A DNA stretch of 64,000 bases, taken from NCBI RefSeq assembly GCF_003852705.1, contig NZ_REFA01000007.1, positions 1 through 64,000 on the forward strand, read 5' to 3'. The position numbers and the translations under genes were made by a program. Within the stretch, counting starts at the first letter, position 1. Every line of letters begins with the position of its first letter. This stretch comes from Amniculibacterium aquaticum. Its GTDB lineage: Bacteria > Bacteroidota > Bacteroidia > Flavobacteriales > Weeksellaceae. Positions 38,032-45,863 of the stretch are shown here, one piece after another. Under the pieces are notes generated by a model, which did no database searches, was not told the DNA's origin, and saw only the letters and a list, made by a program, of their open reading frames with translations.

Positions 38032-38061
38032 CCCTTCGATTTTTTCGAAGGGCTTTTTTTT
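38032..38061 (+). terminator. Terminator of the GLPGLI gene
   Basis: CCCTTCGA (38032-38039) pairs with TCGAAGGG (38045-38052), followed by a T8 run. The stem sequence repeats that of the terminator at 36498. Confidence 0.85.
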
Positions 38062-38071
38062 ACAAAATAAA

Positions 38072-38096
38072 CCCTCTAAGTTTTTAGCTTAAAGGG
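38072..38096 (-). terminator. Terminator of the coaE-lipoprotein operon
   Basis: Read on the minus strand, CCCTTTAAG pairs with CTTAGAGGG (one T-G pair) around a 7-base loop, followed by a T-rich tail. Confidence 0.65.
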
Positions 38097-38116
38097 GATT
38101 TAATAGGTGTAAATTT

Positions 38117-38509
38117 TTATTGTTTTGTCAATTGCCAACTTCCGGTTTGCGTACCCATTTTCCAAGTACCACTTGTAGAATGGTTTGCGCTGATGCTTCC
38201 TTCTAATTGAAACCCCGTATTCTGAGAATATGCGGTGTTGAACGCTCCATAGTCGTTAACAGCACCATGAAATGTTTCTGAGTAGTTGTTTGCATTGGTT
38301 CGGATTACTTCAATAGATCCGGATTTGAACACTTCTACAGACAAGGTTCCGGATTCGTTACCCGAGTAGCTGCCTTTATAAGTACCTTTGTAGGGCGAAG
38401 TATAATTTTCTATACCTTTTTGTTCCCAATAATTTTCTAACATCCTGTCACAGGAAATCATAGTTATAAGTACTGAAAATGCAAATAGTGCAATCGCTTT
38501 TCTTTTCAT
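38117..38509 (-). CDS. Hypothetical lipoprotein
   Basis: A 130-residue lipoprotein (FSVLITMISC lipobox, Cys20). The mature part is a short helical segment followed by repeated glycine/serine-rich strands (YKGTYKGSYSGNESGTLSVE, GSISANHSTSGTWKMG), suggesting a small beta-barrel or sandwich. The family is not recognised. It starts 10 bases after the coaE stop, so the two are probably cotranscribed, without an obvious functional link. Confidence 0.72.
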   Translation of the reverse strand: MKRKAIALFAFSVLITMISCDRMLENYWEQKGIENYTSPYKGTYKGSYSGNESGTLSVEVFKSGSIEVIRTNANNYSETFHGAVNDYGAFNTAYSQNTGFQLEGSISANHSTSGTWKMGTQTGSWQLTKQ

Positions 38510-38519
38510 TTGATGGATT

Positions 38520-39107
38520 TTAATTTTGTATTTTTTCGAGTAGGCGTAGCGTTTCCTTTTCTACTTCATCCAGTGTAGAATTGTTGTAGATGATGTGGTC
38601 GGCAAGTTTAATTTTATCTTTTTCTGGCATTTGTTTTTGCAAAACAGCCTCCACCTCTCGATAGGTTTTTTGGTCTCTGTTCATGACTCTTTTTATCCGG
38701 ATATTGTCATCGGCAGTTACCAAAATGGTTTGGTAGCAGTTTTTGTAAATGCCCAATTCATACAGCAGTGCCGATTCTTTAAAAACCCATTCTGATTTTT
38801 GGGCTTTTACCCAATTTTCGAAATGCTCTGCGACGGCTGGATGGATAATTTGGTTGAGCTTTTTTAAAAGTTCATCGTTGCCAAAGACTTGTTCGGAAAC
38901 CCATTTTCGGTTGTAATTGCCCAAATTGTCGTATGAAGAATTCCCTAAAAGCTGAATTATTTTTTCTTTTAGTTTGGAATCCAAATTGACCAATTCTTTT
39001 GCCCAATAATCCGAGTTGTACACGGGAAAACCTTTTTCTGTGATGAAATGGGCAACGGTTGATTTGCCACTGCCAATACCTCCGGTTATGCCTATTATTT
39101 TCTTCAT
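38520..39107 (-). CDS. coaE: Dephospho-CoA kinase
   Basis: A 195-residue P-loop kinase that performs the last step of coenzyme A synthesis, phosphorylating the 3'-hydroxyl of dephospho-CoA with ATP. Walker A is GGIGSGKST at residues 9-17. The substrate-binding segment FPVYNSDYWAKELV and the lid-region segment RVMNRDQKTYREVEAVLQKQ are present. Length is normal. A structured intergenic element lies directly upstream. Confidence 0.93.
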   Translation of the reverse strand: MKKIIGITGGIGSGKSTVAHFITEKGFPVYNSDYWAKELVNLDSKLKEKIIQLLGNSSYDNLGNYNRKWVSEQVFGNDELLKKLNQIIHPAVAEHFENWVKAQKSEWVFKESALLYELGIYKNCYQTILVTADDNIRIKRVMNRDQKTYREVEAVLQKQMPEKDKIKLADHIIYNNSTLDEVEKETLRLLEKIQN

Positions 39108-39120
39108 AATGTTGTTGTGT

Positions 39121-39240
39121 TCTAACCTGCAGCCCGACTTGAGTGGAGCTCTTTTTATTTTTTTATAAGGTCTTTTCGAAGTCGAATTGTGACCTTATAA
39201 AAAATAAAAAAGCGGGAACGGAAGGCGGTTAAGCTGCCCA
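39121..39240. repeat. Structured intergenic element, copy 1 (Flavo-1-like candidate)
   Basis: A 22-base arm (39151-39172) pairs almost perfectly with 39191-39212; each ends in TATAAGGTC or its complement. The loop carries its own TTCGA/TCGAA hairpin. Flanking blocks AGCCCGACTTGAGTGGAGCT on the left and AGCGGGAACGGAAGGCGG on the right resemble those of the element near 45750. From memory, similar AGCCC...GGAACGG elements are scattered through Chryseobacterium and Flavobacterium genomes and may be the Flavo-1 RNA motif; I could not check this. Confidence 0.5.
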
Positions 39241-39250
39241 AATGAAAAAA

Positions 39251-40117
39251 TTAATATCCAAAAACTTCGTTGAAGCTAAAGGTTTGGTCCAGTTTTACGC
39301 CACGATCGGTCATTTTAAGGCTTGCCAATTCGTTGTGGGTGTCGTGTTCAAAGAATAGCAGGTAGTCATTGTCCACGCATTGTTTTAGAAATTTTCCTTT
39401 TTCTTCCAAAGTGAGTAAAGGTCTGGTGTCGTATCCCATGACATAAACTTGTGGGATGTGCCCAGCGGTTGGGATCAGGTCGGCTGCAAATACGATTGTT
39501 TTTTCTTGGTATTGCAAGACGGGTAACATCTGTTTTTCGGTATGTCCATCGACAAAAATAACATCCATTTTCAGATCAGGAGCAAATCCGTAATTTCCAG
39601 TAGTGGGCAACGGTAAAAAGTTAAGCTGTCCACTTTCTTCAATGGGAATGATGTTTTCTTTCAGGAAGCTTGCTTTTTCTCTGGCGTTGGGTTCGGTAGC
39701 CCATTTCCAATGGTTTTCGTTGGTCCAAAATTGTGCATTTTTAAAGGCAGGTCGGTAACCGTTTCGCTCGTCGTTCCATTCTATGGCGCCGCCACAATGG
39801 TCGAAATGCAGGTGGGTTAAAAAAACATCCGTAATGTCTTCTTTTACAAAACCGTATTTTTTAAGGTTTTTGTCCAGGGTGTCATCTCCAAAAAGGGAGT
39901 AATGTCCGAAAAATTTTTCGTCTTGTTTGTCTCCAAGTCCACAATCGATAAGGATTAGTTTTTTCCCGTCTTCCACCAAAAGAGAGCGAGTGCCCAATTC
40001 GATTAGGTTTTTTTCATCGGCGGGATTGGTTTTTTCCCAAAGGTTTTTTGGTACTACACCAAACATGGCGCCTCCGTCTAGTTTAAATTTTCCACACTGT
40101 ATAGGATATAGTTTCAT
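39251..40117 (-). CDS. MBL-fold metallohydrolase
   Basis: A 288-residue cytoplasmic metallo-beta-lactamase-fold hydrolase. The zinc motif THLHFDHCGG matches HxHxDH. Further ligands are likely the His in VDGHTEKQ, the Asp in FAADLIPTA and a C-terminal His in FFEHDTHNE. The N-terminal LEDGKKLILIDCGLGDK-type strand pair is typical. Substrate unknown; quorum-quenching lactonases, glyoxalase II and hydrolases of other esters share this fold. The start at 40117 (MKLYPIQCGKF) is preferred over a longer one. Confidence 0.87.
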   Translation of the reverse strand: MKLYPIQCGKFKLDGGAMFGVVPKNLWEKTNPADEKNLIELGTRSLLVEDGKKLILIDCGLGDKQDEKFFGHYSLFGDDTLDKNLKKYGFVKEDITDVFLTHLHFDHCGGAIEWNDERNGYRPAFKNAQFWTNENHWKWATEPNAREKASFLKENIIPIEESGQLNFLPLPTTGNYGFAPDLKMDVIFVDGHTEKQMLPVLQYQEKTIVFAADLIPTAGHIPQVYVMGYDTRPLLTLEEKGKFLKQCVDNDYLLFFEHDTHNELASLKMTDRGVKLDQTFSFNEVFGY

Positions 40118-40209
40118 ATAAATTTTATTTTTTACTAAAGTAATCAATTTATATGAAGTAAGAAAAAGCTAAATTTAAAGGACGGTCTGTTATTGGGGTT
40201 TAATGAAAA

Positions 40210-40824
40210 TTAATTCTTTAAATGTTTCATGATTTCTGCCACCTCCAAGTCAGATTTTGATGAAGATTCCTCTAGTTGGTGGATGATGTTCTCATAATCT
40301 TCTTGGTTTCTATTTTGTGACATTTTCTGAGCGATATAAATTTCTGTAGGATAAATTTTAAAACCAAAAGCTCCTTTCATCGCTTTGTTTATAAAGTCGT
40401 TGCCCATTTTTTCTAAAGTCATGGGGCATTTTTGGTGATTTTCGTATTTGTTGGTCAGCTTATCCAAATGGTGTTTCAGTTCAGCATCGGTCATCAACTC
40501 AACCGTTCCATAGATTTGTACGGCTTCATAATTCCATGTGGAGGCGTTGATATGATTGTACCAAGAGCTGGAAATGTAGGTGTGTTTACCCAAAAAATCA
40601 CACAAAACCACATCACCATTATTAATTTCTTTTGCCTGTGGATTGGTCATCGAGATATGAGCTTCTACAAAAGGTTTTTCAATGTTTTCTTCGTTCCATA
40701 AAAGCATGGAGTGGGTGGCTCTTATTTTTTCTTTTGATGAAATGATCAATGCAAAACCATTTTCTGCAATGATTTTTTTCATAACTTCACGGTTCTCAGT
40801 TCTGTACGGTTTGGGTATGTGCAT
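40210..40824 (-). CDS. PaiB-like FMN-binding protein
   Basis: A 204-residue protein of the FMN-binding negative transcriptional regulator (PaiB) family, with a split-barrel flavin-binding fold. It begins MHIPKPYRTENREVMKKII, the family's usual start, and contains ATHSMLLWNE and TYISSSWYNH, which form the flavin site. In Bacillus, PaiB affects sporulation and degradative-enzyme genes; here a regulatory role is only inherited from the family name. It lies 14 bases after the ruvB stop and is probably cotranscribed. Confidence 0.88.
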   Translation of the reverse strand: MHIPKPYRTENREVMKKIIAENGFALIISSKEKIRATHSMLLWNEENIEKPFVEAHISMTNPQAKEINNGDVVLCDFLGKHTYISSSWYNHINASTWNYEAVQIYGTVELMTDAELKHHLDKLTNKYENHQKCPMTLEKMGNDFINKAMKGAFGFKIYPTEIYIAQKMSQNRNQEDYENIIHQLEESSSKSDLEVAEIMKHLKN

Positions 40825-40838
40825 GGTGGTTTTTGGGA

Positions 40839-41861
40839 TTAAAAAAGTTCACCTGGTTTTTTAGGTATTTTGATGTTTAGGTGTTTATATGCTTTTTCGG
40901 TGACTTCCCGGCCTCTCGGAGTACGGATAATAAATCCTTCTTGGATCAGGAAAGGCTCGTAGACTTCTTCCAAAGTTTCGGGGTTTTCGCCTATGGATGT
41001 GGCAAGGGCCGAAATTCCAACGGGTTTTCCACGGAAGTTTTCTATCATTACCCTCATGATTTTATTGTCCATATCGTCCAGTCCGTATTCATCAACATTT
41101 AGAGAGTCTAGAGCAAATTTGGTGATACCAATTTCTATTTCGCCGTTGCTTTTAATTTCAGCAAAATCCCGAACTCTTCTCAACAGAGCATTAGCAATTC
41201 TTGGTGTTCCACGGCTTCTTCTGGCAATTTCTAGTGCTGCATCTTCGTAGATTGGTACACCCAAAACTCGGGCACTTCTTTCGATAATCATCCCGAGCAA
41301 TTCAATGCTGTAATATTCCAGTCGGCTTTGTATCCCAAATCGTGCGAGCATCGGTTTGGTTAGCATTCCGCTGCGTGTGGTGGCGCCAATTAAGGTAAAT
41401 GGGTTCAGTCCAATTTGTACACTTCTGGCATTGGGACCGGTCTCCAACATGATGTCAATTTTATAATCTTCCATTGCCGAATACAAGTATTCTTCTACAA
41501 CGGGCGAAAGTCTATGGATTTCGTCAATAAAAAGGACATCGTTTTCTTCTAAATTGGTCAGCAGTCCGGCTAGACTTCCCGGTTTGTCCAAAACAGGACC
41601 AGAGGTTACTTTGCAATTTACGCCCAATTCATTGGCTATGATATGGGAAAGTGTCGTTTTTCCAAGACCTGGAGGTCCATGCAACAAAACATGATCCAGT
41701 GCAGAGCCTCTTTTTTTGGCAGCAGCAACAAAAACCTCCAAATTGTCCAATGTTTTTCGCTGTCCGGCAAAGTCTTGAAAACTCTGGGGACGGATTTTTT
41801 CTTCTTGCGAAAGGTCTTCGGAAGAGTAATTATCTTTTTCTGGGCGTAAAAATTCAGACAT
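40839..41861 (-). CDS. ruvB: Holliday junction branch migration helicase RuvB
   Basis: A 340-residue AAA+ motor that drives branch migration with RuvA during recombination repair. Walker A is [10 protein letters not shown] at about residues 61-70, Walker B is [10 protein letters not shown], sensor 1 is GATTRSGML, and the C-terminal winged helix ends [14 protein letters not shown]. The length matches the family. ruvA and ruvC are not in the window. Confidence 0.97.
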   Translation of the reverse strand: MSEFLRPEKDNYSSEDLSQEEKIRPQSFQDFAGQRKTLDNLEVFVAAAKKRGSALDHVLLHGPPGLGKTTLSHIIANELGVNCKVTSGPVLDKPGSLAGLLTNLEENDVLFIDEIHRLSPVVEEYLYSAMEDYKIDIMLETGPNARSVQIGLNPFTLIGATTRSGMLTKPMLARFGIQSRLEYYSIELLGMIIERSARVLGVPIYEDAALEIARRSRGTPRIANALLRRVRDFAEIKSNGEIEIGITKFALDSLNVDEYGLDDMDNKIMRVMIENFRGKPVGISALATSIGENPETLEEVYEPFLIQEGFIIRTPRGREVTEKAYKHLNIKIPKKPGELF

Positions 41862-41893
41862 TATTAAGAATTATTTTTAGTTGCTAAACTTTA

Positions 41894-41901
41894 CAAAAGT
41901 A
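41894..41901 (-). promoter_or_regulatory. Candidate -7 promoter element of ruvB
   Basis: The minus strand reads TACTTTTG, matching TAnnTTTG, 33 bases upstream of ruvB. Confidence 0.5.
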
Positions 41902-41978
41902 ATCATTTTTAGAGCGTCTTCAATATTTTGGGCTATTAAATGATTTGGGCTAAAGTTTTATTTTTTACTTTTACAGCT

Positions 41979-43208
41979 ATGAAATTAATAGGACCATTTA
42001 AGCAAATCATAACCCTGGATCACTTGGATCTTCGGGGCAAATTATCCGATGAACAATTAATAATTATAGAAAACGGTGGCATCTTGATAAAAGATGAAAA
42101 GATAGAAGCAGTAGGCGATTTTGAAGATTTGAAAGCCCAAAACCCATCTGTTTTTGTTGAAGCCATCGACAGCGAACAAATTGTACTTCCCGCTTTTGTA
42201 GATTGCCATACACACATTTGTTTCGGTGGAAATAGGGCCAATGATTTTGCAATGAGAAATGCCGGTAAAAGCTATTTGGAAATTGCCGAAGCCGGTGGTG
42301 GGATTTGGAGCTCGGTACAACATACCCGAAATGCATCAGAAGAGGATTTGCTAAACCTACTTTTAGAAAGAATTAATAAGCTTTTGTCCTTGGGAATTAC
42401 CACCATAGAGATCAAATCGGGCTACGGATTGAATGTAGAATCCGAACTGAAAATGCTGAGAGTCATAAAAAAAGCACAAGCCCTAACCAAAGCGACCTTA
42501 GTCCCAACTTGTCTGTCTGCACATCTGAAGCCACGAGATTTTGAGGGAAGTTCGGAGGTGTATTTGGAGTATATTTTAAACGATATTTTACCCATTGTGA
42601 AAGCTGAAGATCTTGCACACCGAGTGGATATATTCATTGAAAAATCTGCATTTTTACCCGATGAAAGCAAGGCATTTTTATTAAAAGCTAAAGAAATGGG
42701 CTTCAAAATTACCGTTCATGCCGATCAATTTACACCGGGCAGTTCTAGAATTGCGGTAGAAGTGGGAGCGCTGTCTGCCGATCATTTGGAGGCGACATCA
42801 GCTGACGATATTCAGTTTTTGGCGAGTTCCGATACGGTTGCAGTTGCTTTGCCGGGTGCCAGTGTCGGACTGGGAGAGCCGTTTACACCGGCTAGGAAAA
42901 TTTTGGATGCCAACGGAATTTTAGCCATTGCCAGCGATTGGAATCCTGGATCTGCACCCATGGGAAATCTAATTACCCAAGCGAGTATTTTGGCAACTTT
43001 TCAGAAATTGTCCACAGCAGAAGTCTTGGCGGGGCTTACCTTTAGAGCTGCAAAAGCACTCGATTTGTGCGATAGAGGGATTTTAGCAAAAGGCAAAAAA
43101 GCCGATTTTGTTGTTTTTCCTACGGATAATTTCCAAAATATAATGTACCAGCAAGGCGAACTAAGACCTTCTAAGGTTTTTGTAAACGGCGAAATGATAA
43201 CCATCTAA
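41979..43208 (+). CDS. hutI: Imidazolonepropionase
   Basis: A 409-residue amidohydrolase that opens imidazolonepropionate to N-formimino-glutamate in histidine breakdown. The metal site HTH is in VDCHTHICFGGNRA (H77, H79). Further ligands are the His in TVHADQFTPG and the Asp in ASDWNPGSAP. Length is normal. hutG follows after 93 bases behind a terminator and its own promoter. The start at 41979 (MKLIGPFKQI) fits the family; the in-frame ATG at 41940 would add 13 hydrophobic residues. Confidence 0.95.
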   Translation: MKLIGPFKQIITLDHLDLRGKLSDEQLIIIENGGILIKDEKIEAVGDFEDLKAQNPSVFVEAIDSEQIVLPAFVDCHTHICFGGNRANDFAMRNAGKSYLEIAEAGGGIWSSVQHTRNASEEDLLNLLLERINKLLSLGITTIEIKSGYGLNVESELKMLRVIKKAQALTKATLVPTCLSAHLKPRDFEGSSEVYLEYILNDILPIVKAEDLAHRVDIFIEKSAFLPDESKAFLLKAKEMGFKITVHADQFTPGSSRIAVEVGALSADHLEATSADDIQFLASSDTVAVALPGASVGLGEPFTPARKILDANGILAIASDWNPGSAPMGNLITQASILATFQKLSTAEVLAGLTFRAAKALDLCDRGILAKGKKADFVVFPTDNFQNIMYQQGELRPSKVFVNGEMITI

Positions 43209-43239
43209 AATTTTTGCGATTGTCATCAATATTTTCGAT

Positions 43240-43270
43240 GATCTATCTCTTCTTGGGATAGGTCATTTTT
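43240..43270 (+). terminator. Terminator of hutI
   Basis: GATCTATC (43240-43247) pairs with GATAGGTC (43257-43264) with one T-G pair, followed by ATTTTT. Confidence 0.65.
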
Positions 43271-43272
43271 CT

Positions 43273-43280
43273 TAATTTTG
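43273..43280 (+). promoter_or_regulatory. Candidate -7 promoter element of hutG
   Basis: TAATTTTG matches TAnnTTTG, 21 bases upstream of the TTG start codon. Confidence 0.45.
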
Positions 43281-43301
43281 TTTCCTTAAATTTTTTCAGT
43301 T

Positions 43302-44231
43302 TTGAATACAAATACTACAATTTGGCAAGGTCGATGGGATGGTGATGAAGATGAATTTCTAAGAATTTTTCAAAAAGTTACAGTTTCTACGGAATATCAA
43401 ACGATTGATGCTAACAATTTTGTTCTGCACGGATTTGCTGTAGATGAAGGTGTTAGGCGGAATAAAGGTAGGGTAGGTGCCGCTCAGGCTCCGGACATCA
43501 TCCGAAAGAATATGAGCAACTTCCCCGTGAAAAATTCATCGTTTAGACTGCTGGATTTTGGTAATGTACTATGTGAAAATCAAAATTTGGAACGAGCACA
43601 AGAAAATCTTGCTGAAAAAGTGGCTTTGGTTTTGCAAAAAAAAGCAAAGTCTGTGGTTTTGGGTGGCGGACATGAAGTTACTTTTGCACATTATTCTGGA
43701 TTGAAGTACGCCTTTCCAAATGAAAAAATAGGAATCATCAATTTTGATGCTCATTTTGATAACCGCGAACCCGAAATTGGAGTAGGACCTTCTTCCGGTA
43801 CTGGATTTTGGCAAATTGCTCAGCAAGGTGAGATCCACTCTTTGCACATCGGTATTCAGAAGAATTCGAACACCAAAAAATTATTTAATACCGCCGATCA
43901 TTTTGGGATGAAGTACATTTTGTCTGATGACCTGTACATGGAAAATCTGGATGCAATAAAATCGAAGATTGATGCCCTGTTCCAGTCGGTGGACAAAGTT
44001 TATGTAACGATTTGCATGGATGTTTTCAATGCCGCTATCGCTCCCGGTGTGTCAGCAAGTGCATACAACGGCATTTTTGCAGATGCCGTAATGCTAAAGG
44101 TGTACAGACACATTCTTCAAAATCCTAAGACGGTAGCTCTGGATGTTGCAGAGGTCAACCCCAACTACGATATCCAAGAAAGAACTGCAAGATTGGCGGC
44201 GTGCCTTGTCAATGAATGGCTGATGCTGTAA
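43302..44231 (+). CDS. hutG: Formimidoylglutamase, arginase/ureohydrolase family
   Basis: A 309-residue enzyme that hydrolyses formiminoglutamate to glutamate and formamide, the step after HutI. Manganese ligands of the arginase family are recognisable: H124 in GGGHEV, then D149, H151 and D153 in NFDAHFDN. At the last motif, relatives usually have D-x-D, but this protein has VTICMDVFNAAIAPGVSA, with Cys238 at the first Asp position and Asp240 retained. The start is a TTG; no in-frame ATG precedes the conserved TIWQGRWDG segment. Confidence 0.9.
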   Translation: MNTNTTIWQGRWDGDEDEFLRIFQKVTVSTEYQTIDANNFVLHGFAVDEGVRRNKGRVGAAQAPDIIRKNMSNFPVKNSSFRLLDFGNVLCENQNLERAQENLAEKVALVLQKKAKSVVLGGGHEVTFAHYSGLKYAFPNEKIGIINFDAHFDNREPEIGVGPSSGTGFWQIAQQGEIHSLHIGIQKNSNTKKLFNTADHFGMKYILSDDLYMENLDAIKSKIDALFQSVDKVYVTICMDVFNAAIAPGVSASAYNGIFADAVMLKVYRHILQNPKTVALDVAEVNPNYDIQERTARLAACLVNEWLML

Positions 44232-44309
44232 CTTTGCACTCTAGTTTTTATTTTGAAGTATTGGGAATTTTTAATCTTTAATTTTCAATATTTCTAAAAT
44301 CAATTGAAC

Positions 44310-45605
44310 ATGAAAGACCAAAATTTTAAAAATATTCAAAATGCTCAAGATCAACACCAAGTTTGGAAAGGTTTGGATTTTGAAGCTCGACAACTTTATT
44401 TTTCTCGTTTAGCAACTCTGCTTTTGGATAAGAAAGAAGACTTAGGATTGATCATCACCGAAGAAATGAACAAACCCATTTCGCAGTCGGTTTCCGAGAT
44501 CGAAAAATGTGCAGGCTTGTGCCTCTATTATGCCAAAGCAGAAAATGTCTTGGCTGTTGAAACCGTAGAAACTCAGTTTGAGATTTCTGAAGTTCATCAT
44601 GAAGCTTTGGGAGTGATCCTTGGAGTTATGCCGTGGAATTATCCTTTTTGGCAGGTGCTTCGCTTTGCTGTTCCAACTTTATTAGCCGGAAATGCTGTGG
44701 TGATGAAACACGCCTCCAATTGTTTGAGAAGTGGAGATGCCATCCAGAATTTGTTTGAAGAAGCGGGTTTTCCTATAGGCTTGTTTCAACATCTTAGGTT
44801 GGGACATGAGGAAGTGGAAGAACTGATTGCTCATCCGATTATAAAAGCAGTTAGTCTTACGGGTAGTGAAGCTGCTGGACGAAAAATTGCAGAAATTGCG
44901 GGGAGAAATCTAAAAAAATGTGTCCTGGAATTGGGTGGCAACGATGCTTTTATAATCTTGGCCGATGCCGATTTGCAACTTGCTGCTAAAAATGCCGCTA
45001 CGGCAAGACTGCAAAATTGTGGTCAGACTTGTGTGTCGGGCAAACGATTCATCATTCATCAAGAGGTTTATGAAGCGTTTCTGCATTTGTTTGTGGATGA
45101 ATATAAAAAATTTGTACCTACAAATGCCTTTGATAGAGAGACCAAACTGAGTAAAATGTCTAGAGCGGATTTGGCTGTGGAGCTTAACAATCAATATCAA
45201 ACGGCTCTTGATCATGGTGCAGAAATTATTTTGCCTCTTGAGCAAAAGGATGACCTTACTTTTATACCTGGACTTTTGAAAATGAATGTCCATAATCCCA
45301 TCTCGGATCAGGAGCTTTTTGGTCCCTTAGGAATGGTCTTTTGTGTAAAGTCGGATGAAGAAGCGCTGGAAGTTGCCAACAACACTTCTTTTGGTCTGGC
45401 AAATGCTGTTTTTACTCAGGATAGAAAGAAAGCTTTTTATTTCGCTAATAATCTTGAAAGTGGTTCGGTAGCGATCAATCAATTGTTCAAGTCGGATGTG
45501 AGATTGCCGTTCAACGGTAGAAAAAATTCGGGTTACGGAATTGAACTTTCGACCAAAGCGTTGTTCGAGTTTACAGCGATTAAAACGATTATTGGAAAAG
45601 TTTAG
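44310..45605 (+). CDS. NAD(P)-dependent aldehyde dehydrogenase (succinate-semialdehyde type)
   Basis: A 431-residue aldehyde dehydrogenase. The general base Glu217 is in CVLELGGNDAF and the catalytic Cys251 in QNCGQTCVSGKRF. The cofactor-binding PWNYPFWQVLRFAVPTLLAG and SLTGSEAAGR segments are present. The short length and PWNYPFWQ context fit the succinate-semialdehyde dehydrogenase branch, but substrate is not provable. The start at 44310 (ATG) is preferred over a TTG two codons earlier. It follows the hut genes without a clear pathway link. Confidence 0.88.
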   Translation: MKDQNFKNIQNAQDQHQVWKGLDFEARQLYFSRLATLLLDKKEDLGLIITEEMNKPISQSVSEIEKCAGLCLYYAKAENVLAVETVETQFEISEVHHEALGVILGVMPWNYPFWQVLRFAVPTLLAGNAVVMKHASNCLRSGDAIQNLFEEAGFPIGLFQHLRLGHEEVEELIAHPIIKAVSLTGSEAAGRKIAEIAGRNLKKCVLELGGNDAFIILADADLQLAAKNAATARLQNCGQTCVSGKRFIIHQEVYEAFLHLFVDEYKKFVPTNAFDRETKLSKMSRADLAVELNNQYQTALDHGAEIILPLEQKDDLTFIPGLLKMNVHNPISDQELFGPLGMVFCVKSDEEALEVANNTSFGLANAVFTQDRKKAFYFANNLESGSVAINQLFKSDVRLPFNGRKNSGYGIELSTKALFEFTAIKTIIGKV

Positions 45606-45630
45606 TCTTGTAGACTATTTTGTCATAAAA

Positions 45631-45667
45631 AAAATAAGCTGTCCTGAATGTGGATAGCTTATTTTTT
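45631..45667 (+). terminator. Terminator of the aldehyde dehydrogenase gene
   Basis: AAAATAAGCTGTCC pairs with GGATAGCTTATTTT (one G-T pair) around a 7-base loop, with a T7 run. Flanking A and T runs suggest it can also act on the opposite strand. Confidence 0.85.
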
Positions 45668-45680
45668 TATTTTTTGTGGG

Positions 45681-45863
45681 GGGCGAGCCGAAGGCGAGCC
45701 CAAAAAGACGAATCTCACAAGATTGAATAGAGTCTTTACCTGATGTCCTAGCCCAGATGGAAACGGCATCCTTTTGCTTGGCGATGGAATTTTGCGGTGG
45801 CAAGCAAAAGATAGAGTGAACAGCTGGACCGAATATCGAAAGAAGCTGTTCTTTTGAAGCTCC
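45681..45863. repeat. Structured intergenic element, copy 2 (Flavo-1-like candidate), with upstream hairpins
   Basis: From left to right: a compact hairpin at 45681-45701 (GGGC and GCC arms with a symmetric GA/GA internal loop and GAA loop); a second hairpin at about 45703-45737 (AAAGAC/GTCTTT with inner AATCT/AGATT); and the element proper from 45750. That element has AGCCCAGATGGAAACGGCAT, the perfect stem CTTTTGCTTG/CAAGCAAAAG (45771-45780 with 45801-45810), a hairpin AACAGCT/AGCTGTT (45819-45850) and a final GAAGCTCC touching the pyk stop. Its block order parallels the element at 39121. Confidence 0.5.

Noticed and set aside
43209-43301. Considered a riboswitch or Hut operator before hutG
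   Set aside because: Only an 8-bp hairpin with a T tail is visible, which is better explained as the hutI terminator.
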